From Gemmatimonadota bacterium (lineage in GTDB: Bacteria; Gemmatimonadota; Gemmatimonadetes; Longimicrobiales; Gaopeijiaceae): DNA of 64,000 bases. The notes under the pieces are model-generated. The model was not told where the DNA came from, searched no databases, and saw only the letters and a program-made list of their open reading frames with translations. This document shows positions 18,153 to 26,725 of the stretch, in pieces (the stretch's first letter is position 1; the number at the start of each line of letters is the position of its first letter). The stretch covers positions 38,018 through 102,017 of the forward strand of contig JAJCZZ010000072.1 in the NCBI GenBank assembly GCA_029262115.1, written 5' to 3'. The translations under genes and the position numbers were made by a program.

Positions 18153-18857
18153 ATGCGCATTCTCGTCGCCGAAGACGATAGGAAGGTCGCCAGCTTCATC
18201 GAGAAGGGCCTCCGAGAGGAAGGCTACTCCGTGGACGTGGTCCACGACGGCGACGCGGGCGCTATGAAAGCGCTGGTCTACGAGTACGATCTCTTGCTCC
18301 TGGACGTCATGATGCCCGGGAAGTCGGGTCTCGAGATCCTACGCGAGGTTCGCGCCAAGGAGAGCACCGTGCCGGTGCTGTTGCTCACCGCACGCGATGG
18401 TCCCGGAGACGCAGTCCAGGGACTGGACGCGGGGGCCGACGACTACCTGACGAAGCCGTTCAGCTTCGACGAGCTGCTCGCTCGACTCCGGGCACTCCTG
18501 CGTCGGGGCGGTGCCGAGCGCCCCGACCGCCTGATCTACGGCGATCTCCAGCTGGACCGGTTGAAGCACCAGGCGTTCCGCCGGGGAGAACGTCTGGACC
18601 TCACGCCCAAGGAATTCCAACTGCTCGAGTTCTTCATGCTCAACGCGGAGCGGGTCGTCCGTCGCACCGAGCTTTTGGAGAAGGTGTGGGACCTCACGTT
18701 CGACCCCATGAGCAACGTGGTCGACGTGCACATTGCGCATCTGCGCCAGAAACTTCGTACGGACGATCTGGATCCTCTGGTCCACACGGTCCGGGGCGTG
18801 GGATACATCTTCCAGAACGCCGACGAAACGGAGGGGGGTGGCTCCGCCTCCGGTTGA
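18153..18857 (+). CDS. OmpR-family response regulator, CusR/CopR-like
   Basis: 234-aa two-component response regulator. The receiver domain (1-115) has acidic pocket D8/D9, phosphoacceptor D51 in 'LLLDVMMPGKSG', T79 and K101. A winged-helix Trans_Reg_C domain (about 125-225) has 'LDLTPKEFQLLEFFMLNAERVVRR' and 'VDVHIAHLRQKL', so DNA binding as a head-to-tail dimer on direct repeats is expected. GGAGGAGGACGGAG precedes the ATG at 18153; this start also falls downstream of the predicted promoter. Context (copC-copD, cusCBA) suggests a copper/silver-responsive regulator like CusR. No histidine kinase gene lies next to it, which is unusual for this class. Confidence 0.93.
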   Translation: MRILVAEDDRKVASFIEKGLREEGYSVDVVHDGDAGAMKALVYEYDLLLLDVMMPGKSGLEILREVRAKESTVPVLLLTARDGPGDAVQGLDAGADDYLTKPFSFDELLARLRALLRRGGAERPDRLIYGDLQLDRLKHQAFRRGERLDLTPKEFQLLEFFMLNAERVVRRTELLEKVWDLTFDPMSNVVDVHIAHLRQKLRTDDLDPLVHTVRGVGYIFQNADETEGGGSASG

Positions 18858-18917
18858 GGGGCGCGATATCGCGGTGGATGGACGGGGAAGCCGGCAATTC
18901 CTCGGGAGTCGTCCTTG

Positions 18918-19817
18918 TCAGTGCCCCGTGGGGGATGTCCGCACGAGGATGGCCGTGACCAGCAGGACCAACGTGCCGAGCACAAGCTCGAGGGTCGCGG
19001 CGCGGCGCATGGCGCGGGAACCCTCGGCTTCGGCCAACCGGGGGGACAATCGCTTCCAGTTGATGCCCCCGAGGGCGAGCACGACGGCGACCAGAACCAG
19101 CTTGAGCGACAGCGTCCGCCCGTAGTCCGTGCGCCAGAGGTCGGTGAGGGCGGGAAGATGGAACCATGTAGCCAGCGTGCCCGTGAGCACCAGGATGACC
19201 ACGGACAGTTGAGCGAGCCGTGAAAACGCGGGTACGAGCGTCGGAAGGAGCGAGGACCCGTCCCGTTCCCGGCAGCGCCACGCAGACTCGATCCAGAGCA
19301 CCGTGGCCAGGCCGCCCATCCATGCGCCTGCCGCGAGCACGTGGAGGGCATCCGCGGGAACGGTAAGCCACGTGGGGACGTCGCCCCCGGACGCGTGGCC
19401 GGTGAGGCCCGGAAAGACCGCAAGCACGGTCGCAGCGCCACCGGCCAACCACCAGCCCAGCGCACGACCCCGCCGCGCCACGACCATGGCTGCCAGGGCC
19501 ACGGCGGCGGCGGCCACCGCGAGCTTGAACGCCGTTCCCCAGGACGAGGACAGGAGCAAAGACACGTCCTCGCTCCAAGGAGCGAACGGGTCCCGGAACT
19601 CCCGAAGTTGGCGAAAGAAAACCGCCGCCAACGCCAGCGGCATGAGCACCGCTCCTGCCAGACCCGGCGCGGCAGTCTGCCGTTCCAGCCACACATCCTC
19701 GACCAACCCATGGCTGCCGGGCGCGACCGCCGCGCGGGCGGCCACGCTCCCGCAGATCAGCACCACGGCCATGAAGAGGAGCCAGCCGGTGGCGGCCGCG
19801 AGGGCGTCGATCGTCAC
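18918..19817 (-). CDS. copD: CopD family copper resistance membrane protein
   Basis: 299-aa inner-membrane protein with about eight hydrophobic helices. The CopD domain is recognised by 'GLTGHASG' (about 138-145), 'ALHVLAAGAWMGGLATVLW' (about 158-176) and 'FSRLAQLSVVILVLTGTLATW'. The conserved His residues in these loops are thought to handle copper. CopD acts with periplasmic CopC in copper uptake or tolerance. The gene starts 28 bp downstream of the copC stop on the same strand, forming copC-copD. It converges with the response regulator gene across a 60-bp gap. Confidence 0.9.
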   Translation of the reverse strand: MTIDALAAATGWLLFMAVVLICGSVAARAAVAPGSHGLVEDVWLERQTAAPGLAGAVLMPLALAAVFFRQLREFRDPFAPWSEDVSLLLSSSWGTAFKLAVAAAAVALAAMVVARRGRALGWWLAGGAATVLAVFPGLTGHASGGDVPTWLTVPADALHVLAAGAWMGGLATVLWIESAWRCRERDGSSLLPTLVPAFSRLAQLSVVILVLTGTLATWFHLPALTDLWRTDYGRTLSLKLVLVAVVLALGGINWKRLSPRLAEAEGSRAMRRAATLELVLGTLVLLVTAILVRTSPTGH

Positions 19818-19845
19818 GGCTGAACCCCTTTCAGAGGATGCCCGA

Positions 19846-20232
19846 TCAGTGGTTCATGACCATGAAGCTGAACGAGTCTCGAACCACGTGGCCGTCCTGG
19901 CCCAGCGCCCGCCACGCGACCGTGTAGGTGCCGTCCGCCAGCTTGCCCTGCACGGGAACGCTGAAGACCGTCGCATCGTCCGCGTCCTGCACGACGTCGC
20001 CCGTGGACGCTTCCGTTCCGTCACTGGTGACCAACCGGATGGACGTGGATCCTTCCTGCGGCTCCTGCGTGAACCACAGACGGACCTCCGACGGGGAGCC
20101 CATGACGTGCGCGTCCTTCTCCGGCGCCGACTGCTTGAGATCGAAGTGCTCGAGGGCCAGTGAAGCGGGGGGCGCAGGGATGGCGGCAGTGGCCGCGAGG
20201 GCGAGCATGGCGGTAAGGACGAGGCGCTTCAT
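19846..20232 (-). CDS. copC: CopC domain periplasmic copper-binding protein
   Basis: 128-aa exported protein with a CopC Ig-like fold. A Sec signal peptide covers about residues 1-25 ('MKRLVLTAMLALAATAAIPA'). The mature part has 'HFDLKQSAPEKDAHV', 'SEVRLWFTQEPQEG', 'GTYTVAWRALGQDGHVVRDSFSFMV', which are the family's ordered strands including the C-terminal 'DGH' copper ligand. The N-terminal His after cleavage is also expected of a Cu(II) site. ATG 20232 is chosen for the GGAGA site and signal peptide; a longer frame begins at 20289. Driven by promoter box B. Confidence 0.9.
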   Translation of the reverse strand: MKRLVLTAMLALAATAAIPAPPASLALEHFDLKQSAPEKDAHVMGSPSEVRLWFTQEPQEGSTSIRLVTSDGTEASTGDVVQDADDATVFSVPVQGKLADGTYTVAWRALGQDGHVVRDSFSFMVMNH

Positions 20233-20313
20233 GAAGTCTCCGTTGAGCGGTGCGGGATGAGCCGGCATCGACATGATGGGTTCCCGCATCCTGACGGGAC
20301 GGACCCGACATGG

Positions 20314-20368
20314 AAAGTGGCTACCACGCCGTGAACGGAGGATGAAACCCGTCTTAAGGTCTCTTCAT
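20314..20368 (-). promoter_or_regulatory. Metal-regulon promoter box B (copC-copD)
   Basis: Read on the minus strand: ATGAAG (20368-20363), TTAAGA (20357-20352), TTCATC (20346-20341) and TTCACG (20335-20330) at exact 11-bp period, then 10 bp and CACTTT (20319-20314) as -10-like element. Transcription would start near 20307, about 75 nt before the copC ATG at 20232. All four hexamers fit the consensus well. Confidence 0.7.
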
Positions 20369-20467
20369 GGTGAGGTCCGCGCTTGCTGCGCGCCGGCCTT
20401 ACCTCCCTGCCTCGCCATCGTTGATGGCTGACGCCCGTTCCACCGTGTAGGGCATCGCTCCCCGCCC

Positions 20468-20486
20468 TGTGGGGGATCTCCCCACA
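20468..20486. promoter_or_regulatory. Inverted repeat just upstream of the cus promoter box
   Basis: Perfect 7-bp arms TGTGGGG (20468-20474) and CCCCACA (20480-20486) with a 5-nt spacer end 4 bp before the first hexamer of box C. It could be a second regulator site or a barrier between the divergent copC and cusC promoters. No T tract follows, so a terminator is unlikely. Confidence 0.35.
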
Positions 20487-20490
20487 ACGG

Positions 20491-20545
20491 TTGAAGCGAT
20501 CTTAATCCGCGGCTCACCGGGCCTTCATGAGCCCCGCCGTAGCTT
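20491..20545 (+). promoter_or_regulatory. Metal-regulon promoter box C (cusCBA operon)
   Basis: TTGAAG (20491), TTAATC (20502), CTCACC (20513) and TTCATG (20524) at exact 11-bp period, then 10 bp and TAGCTT (20540-20545) as -10-like element. Transcription would begin near 20552, about 32 nt before the ATG at 20584. An ATG at 20527 lies inside the last hexamer and upstream of the predicted transcript, so it cannot be the start. Confidence 0.7.
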
Positions 20546-20583
20546 CCGTGCGTCCGATCCATCCCACGCTCACGGGACGCACG

Positions 20584-21933
20584 ATGACACGAAGACTCCT
20601 CCTCGTTACGGCAACCGCGCTGGCCGCGGCCAGCGCTCCTGAGGCCGCCCACGGCCAGGAGCCGCGATGGCCCCTCGATCCGGCCGCGGAGGCCGCGCTG
20701 GCGGAGGCACCCCTGACCCTGCCCGATGTCCTCATGATCGTGGCAGCCCGTAACCCACGGCTGCGGGCCACGGAGGCGGCCGCCGCAGCCGCGGCCAGTC
20801 GGGTCGAGGAGGCCTCGACGCTCCCGGACCCGGTGGTCCAACTGGGCGTCATGAACTTCGGCCTTCCGAATTTCAACGCCGACATGCCCACATCCATGGC
20901 GCCGTCCGTCCAGCTCATGCAGATGGTGCCGTTCCCGGGCAAGCTGGGCCTGCGAGGAGACATCGCCGATGCGGCCCGGGGTATGGCCGAAGCCGGCGCG
21001 GACGAAGCATGGTGGGACGTGCGCGGCCGAGCCGCCAACCTCTTCTACGAGCTCTACTCGCTCGATCGGCGCATCGAGGTTATGTCCGAGACGCTGGCCA
21101 TCCTCAGCGACTTCCGCACCATCGCCCGGGCGCTCTACTCGGCCGGGACCGGGCGGCAGGCGGACGTGCTCCGCGCCGACGTCGAAGTTGCCCGCATGGA
21201 CGGTGAGATCCGGAAGATGGCGGCGATGCGCACCGCGATGTCCGCGCGCCTGAACGGCCTGCTCGACCGCCCCGCCGAAGCAGATTTGGCGTCCCCTGTT
21301 CTGGGTGCCCTCCCCTCCATCGTCCCGCCGCAGGACACCCTGAGCATGTGGGCGGACGAGAGCCGGCCCCTGCTGCTCCGAGCCCGGCTCGGCGTCGGCC
21401 GAGCCGACTCAGGGGTCGAACTGGCCCACAAGGAGCTCTGGCCGAACCTCACGTTCGGAGTGACGTACGGCCAGCGCGACCGCGGCGCCGGGACGGAGCG
21501 CATGGGAAGCGCGGTGGTCGGCTTCAGCCTTCCGATCCACGCCGGTAGACGCCAGTTCGCCGCCCGGGAGGAAGCGGGCGCCGTCAAGCGCATGGCGGAG
21601 GCCGAACTGGGTGGGCTGAGGGCCGAGGTAGATGCACGCATCGGCGAGCTCCTGGCGGAGCTGGGGCGGGCCCGCTCCCTGATCGACCTGTACCGGGACG
21701 AGGTGCTGCCGGAGGCGAGGGCGACGGTACAGTCGGCGCTCTCCTCCTACCGGGTGGGCGCCGTGGACTTCATGACGCTCGTCGACGCGCAGATGACAGT
21801 GAATCGCTACGAAGCAGAGCTCTACGTACTCCTGGCGGACTACGGCAAGGCCGTGGCCGGACTGGAGTCCACAGCGGGGCGCACCCTGCCCCGCACCGAC
21901 CCAATCCTGGCTGAAGCGCCGGAGGAACGATGA
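20584..21933 (+). CDS. cusC: TolC/OEP family outer-membrane efflux protein
   Basis: 449-aa outer-membrane channel of a tripartite metal efflux system. A signal peptide covers about residues 1-25 (ending near 'AAHGQE'). Two OEP repeats follow, with long alpha-helical coiled coils: 'LPDPVVQLGVMNFG', then 'RGRAANLFYELYSLDRRIEVMSETL', and in the second half 'GFSLPIHAGRRQFAAREEAGAVKRMAEAEL' and 'SYRVGAVDFMTLVDAQMTV'. These are standard for CusC/CzcC-like proteins. ATG 20584 is supported by the signal peptide and by the promoter position. The stop overlaps the cusB start (ATGA), making this the first gene of the efflux operon. Confidence 0.92.
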   Translation: MTRRLLLVTATALAAASAPEAAHGQEPRWPLDPAAEAALAEAPLTLPDVLMIVAARNPRLRATEAAAAAAASRVEEASTLPDPVVQLGVMNFGLPNFNADMPTSMAPSVQLMQMVPFPGKLGLRGDIADAARGMAEAGADEAWWDVRGRAANLFYELYSLDRRIEVMSETLAILSDFRTIARALYSAGTGRQADVLRADVEVARMDGEIRKMAAMRTAMSARLNGLLDRPAEADLASPVLGALPSIVPPQDTLSMWADESRPLLLRARLGVGRADSGVELAHKELWPNLTFGVTYGQRDRGAGTERMGSAVVGFSLPIHAGRRQFAAREEAGAVKRMAEAELGGLRAEVDARIGELLAELGRARSLIDLYRDEVLPEARATVQSALSSYRVGAVDFMTLVDAQMTVNRYEAELYVLLADYGKAVAGLESTAGRTLPRTDPILAEAPEER

Positions 21934-23282
21934 AGAACTGGAAACAAATCGCCCTGTCTACCGGGGTCGTGACGGCCGCCGTAGTCGTCGTGTCCCTCCA
22001 GCTACGGGACGGTGAGGCCGCACAGGTCGACCCGGAAGCCGGAGGACACGACCACGCGGCCATGGGCGCTAGCGGCGAACAGAACCCCGTGACGCTCCGG
22101 CCCGAGGACGCCCGCCGCATCGGCGTCACGTTCGCGAATGTCGAGTACCGGGTGCTGGATCGCACGGTCGAGGCCCTTGGCACAGTGGCGTACGACGAGA
22201 CGCGGCTCACGACCGTCAACCCCAAGATCGAGGGGTGGGTCGAGGACCTCTATGTCGACTTCACCGGGGCGCCGGTGCGAGCCGGCCAGCCGCTCATGTC
22301 CGTTTACAGCCCCAAGCTGGTGTCGGCGCAGGAGGAACTCGTGCTGGCGGCTCGACTGCTGCAGGACGCGAGGGAGGGACGCGCGGCCGACAACGCCCGT
22401 GGGCTGGTGGAGTCGGCGCGCCGGCGCCTGGCCTATTGGGACGTTCCGGCCGACGAGATCCGCCGGATCGAGGAAACCGGCGAGGTGACCAAGACCCTCA
22501 CGCTACGCTCCCCGGCGTCCGGCCTGGTGGTGGAGAAGAACGTGGTCGAGGGCGACCGGATCATGCCGGGCATGAACGTCTACCGCATCGCGGATCTCTC
22601 CCGGGTCTGGGTCGAGGCCGACGTCTTCGAGAAGGACCTGGGTCTGGTGCGCGTGGGTCAGACCGCCGGCGTGAGCTTCGAGACCTACCCGGGAGAGCGC
22701 TTCGGCGCCCGGATCACCTATGTCTACCCGACGGTTTCCATGGAGTCGCGCACCGGTCGCATCCGGCTGGAACTCCCCAACCCGGGCCTGCGCCTCAAGC
22801 CCGGGATGTACGCTCAAATCACGCTCCAGACGCCGGCAGCCGATCCGACCCTCGTGGTGCCGCGCAGTGCGGTGCTGTCCACGGGCCCTCGGTCGCTGGT
22901 GTTCGTGCAGGCGGCCGACGGCTCCCTCGTGCCCCGGGAGGTGGAACCGGGCCGGACGTTCGGGCGCGACGTGGAGGTGCTCGAGGGGCTGTCGGTCGGT
23001 GAGCGCGTGGTCTCATCCGCGGCCTTCCTCGTCGACGCCGAGTCCAACCTCGGAGCGCTGACGGCGGGCATGGGCGAAGCGGCCGGGGCAGCCCCCGAGG
23101 CGGAGGACCACAGCGCCCACGACATGAGCGACATGGCCGACACGGTTCCGGTGCCCATGGCTCCCATGGACCCCGCCATGGCCGACACCGTCCCGGCGCC
23201 GACGGGCCACGAAGGCCACGTCATGCCGGACACCGTCCCGGAGGCGTCCGGCCACGACGGCCACGCCTCCCCGACTTCCTAG
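21930..23282 (+). CDS. cusB: CusB-like periplasmic adaptor, His/Met-rich C-terminus
   Basis: 450-aa membrane fusion protein. A single N-terminal membrane anchor or signal covers about residues 7-24, then a short 'GGHDHAAM' segment. The adaptor body shows 'KIEGWVEDLYVDFTGAPVRAGQPLMSVYSPKLVSAQEEL' (lipoyl-hairpin entry), 'LRSPASGLVVEKNVVEGDRI' and 'YVYPTVSMESRTGRIRLELPNPG', as in CusB. Residues from about 385 form a low-complexity tail with repeated Asp-Thr-Val-Pro units and many His and Met residues, which would bind Cu or Ag. E. coli CusB holds its metal Met residues at the N-terminus instead. The start overlaps the cusC stop. Confidence 0.92.
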   Translation: MKNWKQIALSTGVVTAAVVVVSLQLRDGEAAQVDPEAGGHDHAAMGASGEQNPVTLRPEDARRIGVTFANVEYRVLDRTVEALGTVAYDETRLTTVNPKIEGWVEDLYVDFTGAPVRAGQPLMSVYSPKLVSAQEELVLAARLLQDAREGRAADNARGLVESARRRLAYWDVPADEIRRIEETGEVTKTLTLRSPASGLVVEKNVVEGDRIMPGMNVYRIADLSRVWVEADVFEKDLGLVRVGQTAGVSFETYPGERFGARITYVYPTVSMESRTGRIRLELPNPGLRLKPGMYAQITLQTPAADPTLVVPRSAVLSTGPRSLVFVQAADGSLVPREVEPGRTFGRDVEVLEGLSVGERVVSSAAFLVDAESNLGALTAGMGEAAGAAPEAEDHSAHDMSDMADTVPVPMAPMDPAMADTVPAPTGHEGHVMPDTVPEASGHDGHASPTS

Positions 23283-23315
23283 AACCTCCAGCCGCGACCG
23301 AAGGACGACACCGCC

Positions 23316-26300
23316 ATGCTGAAACGGATCATCGAGAGCTCGATCCGGAACAAGTTCCTGGTCCTCCTGGCTTCGGCGTTCCTCGCCGTGGGCGGCATCC
23401 TGGCCATGCGGAGTATGCCTCTGGAGGCGCTCCCGGACCTCTCTGACGTCCAGGTGATCGTCCGGACCGACTACGCGGGCCAGGCGCCCATGATCGTCGA
23501 GGACCAGGTCACCTATCCGGTGGCGTCGGAGATGCTCAAGGTTCCGGGTGCCGAGACGGTGCGGGGCTACTCGTTCTTCGGTACCTCGTTCGTGTACATC
23601 ATCTTCGCAGATGGCACGGATCTGTACTGGGCCCGCAGCCGCGTGCTCGAGTACTTGTCGGCCATCCGGGGTAAGCTGCCCGACCGCGCCGAGCCCTCCC
23701 TCGGCCCCGACGCCACGGGCCTGGGCTGGGTCTACCAGTACGCTCTGGAAGACACCACCGGGACGATGTCGCTCGCCGACATCCGCTCGTACCAGGACTG
23801 GTACCTCCGCTACCAGCTCACCTCGGTTCCGGGCGTGAGTGAGGTGGCCACCGTGGGCGGCTACGAGCGCGTGTACGAAGTGACCGTGGATCCGGTGAAG
23901 CTCCGGGGCTTCGGGATCCCCGTAACCACCGTCATGGAGGCCATCCGGTCGTCGAACGAGGACGTGGGTGCCATGGTTCTGGAGATGGCGGAGCGGGAGT
24001 ACATGATCCGCGGGCTAGGCTACCTCGAAGGCATGGAGGACATCGAGAGCGTGGTCGTGGCCTCGACCGGCCACGGAACGCCGATCCGGGTGGCTGACAT
24101 CGCGGAAGTGCGCCTCGCACCTGACGTCCGGCGCGGCGTCGCCGATCTGAACGGGCGGGGCGACGTCGTGGGCGGCATCGTCGTCATGCGCTTCGGAGAG
24201 AACGCGCTCGCCACCATCGAGCGGGTCAAGGAGAGGCTCGCCCAACTCGAGAGCGGTATGCCCGCGGGCCTGGTCGTGCGGCCGGTCTACGACCGCTCCG
24301 ACCTGATCCACCGGGCCATCGACACCCTGAAGGAGAAGCTCCTCGAAGAGTCGCTCGTGGTGGCACTCGTGACCGTGCTGTTCCTCTTCCACGTACGGAG
24401 CGCCCTGGTCGCGATCCTCACGCTGCCACTCGGCATCCTCATGGCCTTCATCGCCATGCGCGCCCTCGGCCTCGGCGCCGACATCATGAGCCTGGGTGGC
24501 ATCGCCATTGCCATCGGCGCCATGATCGACGCGGCCATCGTCATGGTCGAAAATATGCACAAGCACCTGGAACGGGCCATCGACGAGAAGCGCGAGCGCG
24601 CCCAGGCCATGGGCGTGCCGATTCCCGGCGACGACGGCGGCGACTACCTGCACACGAAGCTGCTCACCACGCGCGAGCGCTGGGACGTCGTGGTGACCTC
24701 GTCAAAGGAGGTGGGTCCCGCGCTCTTCTTCAGCCTGCTCATCATCACCGTCTCGTTCCTTCCGGTCTTCGCGCTGGAGGCCCAGGAAGGGAGGCTGTTC
24801 AAGCCACTGGCCTGGACGAAGACCCTCTCGATGGCCGCGGCGAGCCTGCTCTCGGTTACGCTCGTGCCGGTGGCGATGGGGCTCCTCATCCGTGGCCGGA
24901 TCCACCGGGAGCACAGCAATCCGGTGAACCGCTTCCTGGTCGGGGTCTACCGGCCGGTGCTGGAACTCGTGCTTCGTTTCCGTGGACCCGCCGTGGCGTT
25001 CGCCCTCGCGCTGCTGATCCTGACCGTGATCCCCCTCAAGCGGATCGGTTCGGAGTTCATGCCACCGCTGAACGAGGGCACGATCCTGTACATGCCGACC
25101 ACGCTCCCGGGCATCAGCATCGCCAAAGCGGCCGAAACCCTGCGCGTACAGGACTCCATCATCAAGTCGTTCCCGGAGGTGGCGAGCGTCTTCGGCAAGG
25201 CCGGCCGGGCGACGACCGCCACCGACCCCGCTCCGCTGGCGATGTTCGAGACGACCATCGCCCTGAAGGACGAAGACGAGTGGCGGGAGGGCATGACGTA
25301 CGAGGCGCTCGTCGCGGAGATGGACGACGAACTCCGGATGGCCGGGGTCACCAACTCCTGGACCATGCCGATCAAGGGCCGTATCGACATGCTGGCGACC
25401 GGGATTCGCACGCCGGTGGGCGTCAAGATCTTCGGGCCCGACCTGAACGAGTTGGAGCGGCTGGCCGAGGAGGTCGAGGCTGCGGTGCAGATGGTCCCGG
25501 GCACGCGCTCGGCCTTCGGGGAGCGCGTGATGGGAGGCTCCTACCTGGACATCGACATCGATCGAGACGCCGCCGCCCGCTACGGGCTCAACATCCGACA
25601 GGTCCAGATGGTGATCCAGTCCGCTATCGGCGGCATGAGCGTGACCCGCACGGTCGAGGGGCGGGAGCGGTACGGGGTGCGGGTCCGCTACCCGCAGGAG
25701 CTCCGTGATCAACCGGAGAAGCTCGCTGAGATCCTGATCCCGGTGGGCTCCCGCCGAGCTGGATACGGGATGGAGGCGATGGCCTCGCCGTCGACCATGG
25801 CAGGGATGGAGGGCAGCTCGGCTGGAGCCTCGGTCTCCGCGTCGGGCGGGATGGACATGGGCGGTGGCTCGGCGATGGGCGGCGGGGGGGGCGCTCAGAT
25901 CCCGCTGGGGCAGGTCGCGACAATCCGCACGGTGAGCGGTCCGATGGCAGTGAAGACGGAGCAGGCCTTCCCCACCGCGTGGGTCTTCGTCGACGTGATC
26001 GGCAGCGACCTGGGTTCGTACGTGGCGGAGGCGAAACAGGCGGTCGACGACATGGTGGACCTGCCCGACGGGTACACGCTCACGTGGTCCGGCCAGTACG
26101 AGTACATGCAGCGGGCCAAGGAGCGTCTGGCGCTGGTTGTGCCCGCCACGCTCATGATCATCTTCCTGCTGCTCTACCTGAACTTCGGCCGCATCGGCGA
26201 GACGCTCATCGTCATGCTGTCGCTCCCGTTCAGCCTGGTGGGGGGCGTCCTCATCATGGCCGTTCTCGGCTTCAACTGGTCGGTGGCGACGGGCGTCGGC

Positions 26301-26693
26301 TTCATTGCGTTGGCCGGAGTGGCCACGGAAATCGGCGTCATCATGCTCCTGTACCTCGGCAACGCCTGGGACGACCGCCGCAGGCGGGGCCAGGAGACCC
26401 TGGCGGGCCTCCACGATGCCGTGATCCACGGCGCCGCGCTCCGGGTGCGACCGATCATGATGACGGTGACCGCCATCATCGGCGGCCTGCTGCCCATCTT
26501 CTGGGGCCACGGCGCGGGCGCCACCGTGATGCGGCGCATCGCGGCCCCCATGGTCGGGGGCATGGTCTCGGCCACCGTTCTGACGCTCCTGGTTATTCCC
26601 GCGATCTACTCGCTGTGGCAGGAATTCCTGCTCCGGCGAGCCGCCCGCGCGGAGGCCCCCGCATCCTCACCCGAGCCCATCGGCGCGACCTGA
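23316..26693 (+). CDS. cusA: CusA/CzcA family heavy-metal RND efflux pump
   Basis: 1125-aa proton-driven RND pump, longer than E. coli CusA (1047 aa). Twelve membrane helices are expected; helix 1 is at about residues 14-31. Diagnostic CusA segments are 'EALPDLSDVQVIV', 'GAMIDAAIVMVENMHKHLE', 'GKAGRATTATDPAPL', 'IKGRIDMLATGIRTPVGVKI' and 'GFIALAGVATEIGVIMLLYL'. The 'RIDML..TGI' Met corresponds to a metal-site Met of CusA. An extra Met/Gly/Ser-rich stretch of about 50 residues is inserted in the second periplasmic loop (about 812-860), just before 'IPLGQVATI'. Together with CusB and CusC it should export Cu(I)/Ag(I) from periplasm to outside. Confidence 0.95.
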   Translation: MLKRIIESSIRNKFLVLLASAFLAVGGILAMRSMPLEALPDLSDVQVIVRTDYAGQAPMIVEDQVTYPVASEMLKVPGAETVRGYSFFGTSFVYIIFADGTDLYWARSRVLEYLSAIRGKLPDRAEPSLGPDATGLGWVYQYALEDTTGTMSLADIRSYQDWYLRYQLTSVPGVSEVATVGGYERVYEVTVDPVKLRGFGIPVTTVMEAIRSSNEDVGAMVLEMAEREYMIRGLGYLEGMEDIESVVVASTGHGTPIRVADIAEVRLAPDVRRGVADLNGRGDVVGGIVVMRFGENALATIERVKERLAQLESGMPAGLVVRPVYDRSDLIHRAIDTLKEKLLEESLVVALVTVLFLFHVRSALVAILTLPLGILMAFIAMRALGLGADIMSLGGIAIAIGAMIDAAIVMVENMHKHLERAIDEKRERAQAMGVPIPGDDGGDYLHTKLLTTRERWDVVVTSSKEVGPALFFSLLIITVSFLPVFALEAQEGRLFKPLAWTKTLSMAAASLLSVTLVPVAMGLLIRGRIHREHSNPVNRFLVGVYRPVLELVLRFRGPAVAFALALLILTVIPLKRIGSEFMPPLNEGTILYMPTTLPGISIAKAAETLRVQDSIIKSFPEVASVFGKAGRATTATDPAPLAMFETTIALKDEDEWREGMTYEALVAEMDDELRMAGVTNSWTMPIKGRIDMLATGIRTPVGVKIFGPDLNELERLAEEVEAAVQMVPGTRSAFGERVMGGSYLDIDIDRDAAARYGLNIRQVQMVIQSAIGGMSVTRTVEGRERYGVRVRYPQELRDQPEKLAEILIPVGSRRAGYGMEAMASPSTMAGMEGSSAGASVSASGGMDMGGGSAMGGGGGAQIPLGQVATIRTVSGPMAVKTEQAFPTAWVFVDVIGSDLGSYVAEAKQAVDDMVDLPDGYTLTWSGQYEYMQRAKERLALVVPATLMIIFLLLYLNFGRIGETLIVMLSLPFSLVGGVLIMAVLGFNWSVATGVGFIALAGVATEIGVIMLLYLGNAWDDRRRRGQETLAGLHDAVIHGAALRVRPIMMTVTAIIGGLLPIFWGHGAGATVMRRIAAPMVGGMVSATVLTLLVIPAIYSLWQEFLLRRAARAEAPASSPEPIGAT

Positions 26694-26725
26694 GATGAGG
26701 CGCGCGATTTAGGGAGGTACGACTC

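Noticed and set aside
20527..20583. Upstream ATG 20527 as start of the cusC gene
   Set aside because: It lies inside the last hexamer of promoter box C and upstream of the predicted transcript; the signal peptide begins at 20584.
24702..26510. 602-codon minus-strand open frame
   Set aside because: Antisense to cusA; His/Arg/Glu-rich composition of a shadow frame.
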